Assembly: GCF_014652455.1 (NCBI RefSeq)
Contig: NZ_BMYV01000001.1
Location: forward strand, 806,001 to 870,000
DNA length: 64,000 nucleotides
Reading direction: 5' to 3'
From: Litorimonas cladophorae
Lineage (GTDB): Bacteria; Pseudomonadota; Alphaproteobacteria; Caulobacterales; Maricaulaceae
Below the pieces are notes generated by a model that saw only the letters and a program-made list of their open reading frames with translations, did no database searches and was not told the origin of the DNA. A program made the position numbers and the translations under genes. This document shows positions 54,724-64,000 of this stretch, in pieces (the first letter of the stretch is position 1; each line of letters opens with the position of its first letter).

Positions 54724-55616
54724 TGGACACCGAATTCGTAGATGGGTTCCGACCTTGGGCACTCGATATTTACACGGAGGCCGACACAGCCTTTGATTTA
54801 TCTGATGACTTGGGTATGGACAGTCATATGTCGGCATTGAGTGTTACGCTCTTCGACGCGCCAAATGGTCAAATGCTCGTGCAAGCGCTCTATGAGAGTG
54901 AGGCGCTTGCGATTGCCTCGCGCGCGGCCCTCAGCATACCATCATCGGCTGAGGTGAAGATATCGCGCTTGCCCGCCACAGATTGGGTGAGCGAGACCCA
55001 AGCCGGCTTGGCCCCAGTTCGGGCGGGTCGGTTTCATGTTCATGGCTCCCACGATATCGAAACGGTCCCCAATGACGTGATCCCTATCCATGTCGACGCA
55101 GGGTTGGCTTTCGGGACGGGGCATCACGGAACCACCGCAGGCTGCCTCCGAATTTACAGTGAGCTTCTAGACCAAGGCATCCGTCCTAAAACGGTTCTAG
55201 ACCTGGGTTGCGGCGCAGGCGTCTTGGCCATTGCGGCGGCGAAAACACTCGACACTGCAGAGATACTCGCAACAGATATTGACCCAGATGCCATAATGGT
55301 GACGGACCAAAACAAAGTCTTGAACCATGTACAAGACAAGGTTGCCGCACATGTGGTGGACGGATTTGACAGCCCCCAATTGTCAGGGCGTCAGTTCGAA
55401 CTCATCTTTGCCAATATTCTCGCAGGGCCTTTGATGACGCTTGCCGATGATATTGTGTCGGCGGCAACGCCCGGTGGAAGGGTGATTTTATCCGGCATTT
55501 TGGACGAAAAAGCGGAACAAGTTGCAAAGTGTTTTGAAGCGGCAGGTTTGAGTGTCGTTCCACAACCAAGCTTGGAAGGTTGGACATCCTTGCTCGCGCA
55601 GAGGCCAACCTCTTAG
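54723..55616 (+). CDS. prmA: Ribosomal protein L11 methyltransferase PrmA
   Basis: The 297-residue product starts at ATG 54723, overlapping the upstream stop codon (TGATG). It is an S-adenosylmethionine-dependent enzyme that methylates ribosomal protein L11. Motifs are DAGLAFGTGHHGTT, the SAM site VLDLGCGAGVLAIAAAK, ATDIDPDAI and the catalytic FANILAGPL. The length is normal. A 34-bp hairpin that works on the opposite strand begins 14 nt later. Confidence 0.95.
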   Translation: MDTEFVDGFRPWALDIYTEADTAFDLSDDLGMDSHMSALSVTLFDAPNGQMLVQALYESEALAIASRAALSIPSSAEVKISRLPATDWVSETQAGLAPVRAGRFHVHGSHDIETVPNDVIPIHVDAGLAFGTGHHGTTAGCLRIYSELLDQGIRPKTVLDLGCGAGVLAIAAAKTLDTAEILATDIDPDAIMVTDQNKVLNHVQDKVAAHVVDGFDSPQLSGRQFELIFANILAGPLMTLADDIVSAATPGGRVILSGILDEKAEQVAKCFEAAGLSVVPQPSLEGWTSLLAQRPTS

Positions 55617-55626
55617 GTAGGCATAA

Positions 55627-55658
55627 AAAAGGCCGCCTCGCAAATCGCGAGACGGCCC
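55627..55658 (-). terminator. Terminator of the 46-codon gene
   Basis: A hairpin GGCCGCCTCGC / GCGAGACGGCC (about 55631-55656) has one mismatch and a 5-nt loop. On the minus strand it is followed by TTTTTTATG. It therefore ends a minus-strand transcript, that of the small gene at 55680-55820. On the plus strand no T-run follows. Confidence 0.75.
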
Positions 55659-55679
55659 GTTATTCAATCTATGTCTTTT

Positions 55680-55820
55680 TTAAATCGCGCGGGTTGCGCG
55701 ACGATTGCGACGGGTGTCGCGACGTGCAGCCAAACCATTACGGACCGGCGACGTGCTCGCTGTGCGACGGCTGTTTACCGGTGCGGAGACAAATTCAGTG
55801 CCATTCAATTGGGTGGTCAT
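55680..55820 (-). CDS. Small basic hypothetical protein of 46 residues
   Basis: ATG at 55820 with AGAGAAG 4 nt upstream opens a frame of 46 codons ending TAA. It encodes MTTQLNGTEFVSAPVNSRR and a tail in which about 10 of the last 22 residues are Arg. The stop is followed by a hairpin with a U-run at the expected distance. The Arg-rich tail suggests nucleic-acid binding, but no known family is recognised. Both the ribosome binding site and the terminator support a real gene. Confidence 0.6.
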   Translation of the reverse strand: MTTQLNGTEFVSAPVNSRRTASTSPVRNGLAARRDTRRNRRATRAI

Positions 55821-56139
55821 TTTACTTCTCTAACATTTTTGGCAATGACTTATTTCATCGCCGTTTCAATACGCGCTATGTAGGTTGAATGGAAAAATAC
55901 AGAACCGTCGTTGCGGGAAACGAGCTATGCAGAATTGCAATGAACCGCATGAATTTGTTAACCCTTTAAAAATTCGCCCTCCATTTGTGGTCGCTACCTA
56001 TTCGAAAACTGTTTGCCATAGACGGGTGGTCTCCCTACCGTTGCTGGCAAGTTAAGGCGCTCGTGCACCAACGGACCTACTTCACATGATTTCTTCGGCT
56101 TACGGTTTGTGCGCCAATGCCGATCCTAGGACTCTCTAA
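55821..56139. other. Intergenic region between small basic gene and pepP, no gene seen
   Basis: These 319 nt hold the divergent upstream regions of the 46-codon gene (minus) and pepP (plus). The minus-strand side has TTGAAA about 45 nt upstream of the small gene. No reading frame, RNA or repeat can be supported. Confidence 0.5.
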
Positions 56140-57969
56140 ATGAACCAAATAGCTGACCAGTTTCAAACTTATGACGTTACGGGTGGGCCAGAATATGGGC
56201 ATCGAAACCTGCCTAAACTGCGCTCAGTCATGAAAAATCTTGGTATTGACTACTTCTTGGTCCCGCATGAGGACGAGTATCAGAACGAGTACCTGCCTGA
56301 CTGCAATGAGCGTTTGATGTGGGTCAGTGGTTTCACGGGCTCGGCGGGGGCCGCCATCGTCGGGTTGGATGACGCCACAATGTTTGTAGACGGCCGTTAC
56401 ACGCTGCAAGTCCGTCAACAAGTCGCCGAAGACCTCTTTACCTTCACGAAAATGGAAGGCGGCGGCATGGCCGCTTGGTTGCGCACGCATGTGAAGCGCG
56501 GCCAAATTATCGGCTTTGATCCGCGCCTGCATAGCCCCGCCGCCTTGGGCAAAATTCGCGACGCCGTCAAACTTGCTGGCGGCGAAACACGCAGCCTTTC
56601 GACAAACCCCATTGATCAGTCTTGGGACGATCGTCCCCCCGTCCCGCTCACACAGGTGACGGTTCAGCCTTTAGATTTAGCAGGTAAAAGCCATGCAGAG
56701 AAACGCAGCGAAATTGGGCATAGCATAGCCGCCTCTGGCGCGGACGTCGCTCTAATCACGGCACCCGCCTCTATCGCTTGGCTTTTGAACATCCGTGGAC
56801 AAGATGTGCAATGCACACCCCTCCCGCTTTCGACCGCATTGATCGATGCCACTGGGCAAGTGCAACTTTTCATCGCTCCTGAAAAACTGACCGATGACGT
56901 TCGCTCACATCTTGGGAATGAGATTAGCGTTCAAACGGAAGACGCACTCCAAGGTGCTATAGGAAATCTGGCAGGCAAAACCGTCATCGTCGATCCCAAC
57001 ACAGCGTCAGCTTGGCACGTGGATAGTTTGAAGGCCGCTGGAGCGATTGTTAAATCAGCGGCAGACCCAGTCGCCCTGCCCAAAGCGACCAAAAACGCGA
57101 CGGAAATTCAAGGTACGACCGCCGCCCATATTCGTGACGGCGCGGCGATTGTTCGTTTTCTGCACTGGCTGGATACCGACGCGCAGTCAGGCCAGGTGGA
57201 CGAGATCGAAGCGGCAACTCAACTCGAACGCTTCCGCCGCATAGATAGCTCAATTCGAGACCTGTCCTTTGAAACAATTTCTGGCGCGGGACCAAATGGC
57301 GCGGTTGTGCATTACCGTGTGAACACGGGCACGGTTCTACCGCTAAACCGTGGGTCGCTCTTTTTGGTCGACAGCGGCGGACAATATCCCGACGGCACAA
57401 CAGACATCACGCGCACGGTTCCCATTGGTGAGCCGACACAGGAAATGCGTGAGCGATTTACACTTGTCCTGAAGGGCCACATTGCTCTCGCTACGGTTCG
57501 TTTTCCGGTCGGAACAACTGGAAGCAATCTAGACGCCCTTGCGCGATATCCCCTGTGGCAGGCTGGTCTGGATTATGATCATGGAACTGGTCACGGCGTT
57601 GGCGTTTTCCTTGGCGTGCACGAAGGTCCGCAACGAATTTCAAAGGCCCCCAATTCTATCGCGTTGAAACCAGGTATGATTGTCTCCAACGAACCCGGCT
57701 ATTATAAGACGGGAGAATACGGCATTCGCATTGAGAACTTACAATATGTCACCGAGCCTGAAGCTATTACTGGCGGAGAACGTGATATGCTTGGGTTTAA
57801 GACGCTCACGCTTGCGCCGATCCATCGTGACCTCATTGTCCTTGATAGGCTCACGCAAGCCGAACGCGACTATATCAACGCCTATCACACGAGAGTTTGG
57901 AACGTGGTCGGACCGCTTGTAAATGGCGAGGCTAAAGACTGGCTGCAATCGGCTTGCGCCCCACTGTAG
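56140..57969 (+). CDS. Xaa-Pro aminopeptidase (M24B family, long form)
   Basis: The 609-residue cytoplasmic metallopeptidase removes an N-terminal residue before proline. Two creatinase-like N-terminal domains are followed by the M24B catalytic domain, with metal ligands in VDSGGQYPDGTTDITRT, HGTGHGVGVFLGVHEGP, SNEPGYYKTGEYGIRIEN and the last Glu. The length of 609 fits the long, two-domain form rather than 440-residue PepP. The start follows AGGACT. The DUF1439 gene follows 11 nt later. Confidence 0.94.
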   Translation: MNQIADQFQTYDVTGGPEYGHRNLPKLRSVMKNLGIDYFLVPHEDEYQNEYLPDCNERLMWVSGFTGSAGAAIVGLDDATMFVDGRYTLQVRQQVAEDLFTFTKMEGGGMAAWLRTHVKRGQIIGFDPRLHSPAALGKIRDAVKLAGGETRSLSTNPIDQSWDDRPPVPLTQVTVQPLDLAGKSHAEKRSEIGHSIAASGADVALITAPASIAWLLNIRGQDVQCTPLPLSTALIDATGQVQLFIAPEKLTDDVRSHLGNEISVQTEDALQGAIGNLAGKTVIVDPNTASAWHVDSLKAAGAIVKSAADPVALPKATKNATEIQGTTAAHIRDGAAIVRFLHWLDTDAQSGQVDEIEAATQLERFRRIDSSIRDLSFETISGAGPNGAVVHYRVNTGTVLPLNRGSLFLVDSGGQYPDGTTDITRTVPIGEPTQEMRERFTLVLKGHIALATVRFPVGTTGSNLDALARYPLWQAGLDYDHGTGHGVGVFLGVHEGPQRISKAPNSIALKPGMIVSNEPGYYKTGEYGIRIENLQYVTEPEAITGGERDMLGFKTLTLAPIHRDLIVLDRLTQAERDYINAYHTRVWNVVGPLVNGEAKDWLQSACAPL

Positions 57970-57980
57970 GAACGCCTCTT

Positions 57981-62472
<4,492 letters not shown>

Positions 62473-62477
62473 CGGAC

Positions 62478-63332
62478 TTAGAACAAACGCTCTTTCAAGC
62501 GTGTCCAATAGCCCTGTTTACGCGGCTTGTTAATTTCGTCGTCCAGATTGACGCCATAGTTTTGTAGTAGGTTATAGCTGTCTTTATACCATTCGCTGTT
62601 TGGGTAATTATACCCAAGGACAGATCCCACAAGTTTGGCTTCTTGGATCACACCTATTGAGACATAGCTCTCGACCAAACGATGCAAAGCTTCTTCGGTT
62701 TGAGATGTGGTCTCATATTTGGAAACAACGGACTTGAACCGACCAATGGCAGCAAGATGCTGATTTTGTCTGAGGTAGTAGCGGCCGATAGACATCTCTT
62801 TACCGGCCAGATGATCCTGAGTTAGCTCAAGCTTCAAGCGCGCATCGCGAGCATAGTCGCTATCTGGGTAACGACGTACAACCTGTTGCAAGGCGGCTTC
62901 TGCCGCAATTGTCGTCGCTTGGTCACGACCTACGTCGTAGATTTGATCGTAGTAGTTCATCGCGACAAGGTAATAGGCGTAAGGCGCAGAGTCTGAGCCC
63001 GGATGAAGACCGACAAAGCGCTGCGCCATAGCAACACTTTCGTCATGATCGGCGGAACGATAAGATGCGTAGGCGCTCATTAACATGGAGCGACGCGCCC
63101 ATTTTGAAAAGGGATGCTGGCGTTCAACTTCTTGAAAAAGCAATTTGGCGTCGGCCCAATCACTACGCGCCATCTCTTCAAGCGCCTGATTATAGATCAA
63201 TTCGGCAGGACGTTCGACGTAAGCGAGTTTTTCTTTTTTTCCGCCTAAGGACCCGCAGCCTGTTATTGCAAACAAAGTCGCACCTAGAATGGTGAGACGG
63301 AGCGTAGATGGTAAGCGCGAGACGATGGACAT
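62478..63332 (-). CDS. bamD: Outer membrane protein assembly factor BamD
   Basis: The 284-residue lipoprotein (lipobox AITGC near 23-26) has tetratricopeptide repeats typical of BamD: AELIYNQALEEMARSDWADAKLLFQEVERQHPFSKWARRS and later YPDSDYARDARLKLELTQDHLAGKEM. It anchors the BAM complex that inserts outer-membrane barrels such as the TonB receptor. It lies between lpxC and recN in the common order lpxC-bamD-recN-ligA. Confidence 0.96.
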   Translation of the reverse strand: MSIVSRLPSTLRLTILGATLFAITGCGSLGGKKEKLAYVERPAELIYNQALEEMARSDWADAKLLFQEVERQHPFSKWARRSMLMSAYASYRSADHDESVAMAQRFVGLHPGSDSAPYAYYLVAMNYYDQIYDVGRDQATTIAAEAALQQVVRRYPDSDYARDARLKLELTQDHLAGKEMSIGRYYLRQNQHLAAIGRFKSVVSKYETTSQTEEALHRLVESYVSIGVIQEAKLVGSVLGYNYPNSEWYKDSYNLLQNYGVNLDDEINKPRKQGYWTRLKERLF

Positions 63333-63447
63333 GAAACCCGTTCAATCTTTGATTTGCTCTGCAATCCTGACGGTCGAGTCAATGCGAGAGCTATTACTTT
63401 GAGATTGTCTTAGAGGTTTAGAAAGAGCGCGGAAAGTGAGAAAAGCG

Positions 63448-64000
63448 TTAGGCCGAAAGGGATGTCAGGTACCGCGCATCCGAAAAATCGACCTCATCCA
63501 TAGGCATCGTTGTAAATTCCCACGCAGATGGCGTGCCATATAGCTTCATCAAGAGATCATGGTTCAACCCGTGCCCCGACTTGACGGTCGTTACACGACC
63601 CAAAATCGGTCCGCCAAGATAGAGGTCGCCCATCAAATCCAGAGCCTTATGGCGTACAAACTCGTCGTCAAAACGCAAACCGCTCGGATTGAGAACTTTG
63701 TCTTCATCTACAACAATCGCATTGTCATAGGAGCCGCCTTTTGACAGCCCAGCAGCTTGAAGGGCTGCGACTTCATGCAAACGTGCAAAAGTTCGTGCAC
63801 TTGCCATGCGGTCGCGAAAAGATCGAACATCTGGAACGATTTCAAGGCGTTGTCGGCCGATTGCCTCTTCAGCAAAATCAATCGTCACATCTAACTCTAG
63901 GCGATCAGAGGGCTCTACGCGAGCAAACATGTCTCCGGAACCCACCTCAACAGTCTTCAACACTTTCACATAACGTCGCGGTGCTGGCTGGCGGTACACG
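63448..64000 (-). CDS. lpxC: UDP-3-O-acyl-N-acetylglucosamine deacetylase LpxC, N-terminal part outside the window
   Basis: The frame remains open to the right edge, so this is the C-terminal 183 residues. LpxC motifs are clear: RTFARLHEVAALQAAGLSKGGSYDNAIVVDEDKVLN, then EFVRHKALDLMGDLYLGG, where the His and Asp are zinc ligands, and KSGHGLNHDLL with the catalytic His. It carries out the committed step of lipid A synthesis. The 115 nt between lpxC and bamD hold nothing recognised. Confidence 0.96.
   Translation of the reverse strand, partial: VYRQPAPRRYVKVLKTVEVGSGDMFARVEPSDRLELDVTIDFAEEAIGRQRLEIVPDVRSFRDRMASARTFARLHEVAALQAAGLSKGGSYDNAIVVDEDKVLNPSGLRFDDEFVRHKALDLMGDLYLGGPILGRVTTVKSGHGLNHDLLMKLYGTPSAWEFTTMPMDEVDFSDARYLTSLSA

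Noticed and set aside
55627-55658. Hairpin after prmA as the prmA terminator
   Set aside because: The U-run is on the minus strand only; on the plus strand CGTTATTC follows, so it serves the small minus-strand gene better.

Overview
The window looks like chromosomal DNA of a marine-type alphaproteobacterium, probably in or near the Hyphomonadaceae/Maricaulales (inference; no search was run). GC content appears to be near 50-55%. The supporting evidence is a circularly permuted two-piece tmRNA gene, an alpha-type SspB beside fumC, a NAGS-like protein with a C-terminal NAT domain, the tig/clpP/clpX/lon cluster, an Mla (MCE) operon, and the mreBCD-pbp2-rodA and lpxC-bamD-recN-ligA orders. No tRNA, rRNA, prophage, complete insertion sequence or CRISPR array was seen.

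Layout. 1-10.9 kb: 3' end of a PQQ-type sugar dehydrogenase, then the protein quality-control block lon, clpX, clpP and tig on the minus strand. A TonB-C-like membrane protein, an XRE regulator/membrane-protein operon with its own promoter and operator, a first copy of a dispersed ~260-bp repeat (7313-7571) and small hypothetical genes lie between them. 10.9-18.3 kb: a DedA-like protein, the Mla-type ABC lipid transporter (mlaE, mlaF, mlaD, auxiliary lipoprotein), a dipeptide epimerase, a lipoprotein and an SNF-family symporter. 18.3-24.6 kb: a REC-HPt protein and the rod-shape operon mreB-mreC-mreD-mrdA-rodA. 24.6-33.5 kb: a TVP38-like protein, miaA, serB, degP/DUF2065/hflC/hflK/folA, a VUT transporter and an M20 amidohydrolase. 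33.6-40.2 kb: yjdM, a HEPN-like gene behind thyA, a secreted protein, an M14 carboxypeptidase, and the arginine pair NAGS-like/argE. 40.2-45.6 kb: split ssrA (tmRNA), an AT-rich orphan gene and a P450, then sspB, a small membrane protein, fumC, DUF4169 and an RHH protein. 45.6-50.8 kb: a TonB-dependent receptor, a gene-free stretch with the second repeat copy carrying two inverted palindromic insertions, a thioesterase and a DUF1593 lipoprotein. 50.9-64 kb: uvrD, a lipoprotein, prmA, a 46-codon gene with its own terminator, pepP, DUF1439, ligA, recN, bamD and the 3' part of lpxC.

How the genes work together. Tagging and destruction of stalled proteins is unusually well represented: tmRNA supplies the tag ANDNYSEDFALAA, SspB tethers tagged substrates, ClpXP and Lon degrade, trigger factor folds nascent chains, and DegP and HflKC act at the membrane. 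Envelope growth is the second theme (Mre/RodA/PBP2, Mla, LpxC, BamD). Genes are packed tightly: three convergent pairs share their stop codons, and two TTG start codons sit on the stop codon of the preceding gene.

The most unusual part is the 48.26-48.70 kb region. It is a structured repeat, present intact at 7.3 kb, that here has been interrupted twice by the same ~88-bp palindromic element in opposite orientations.
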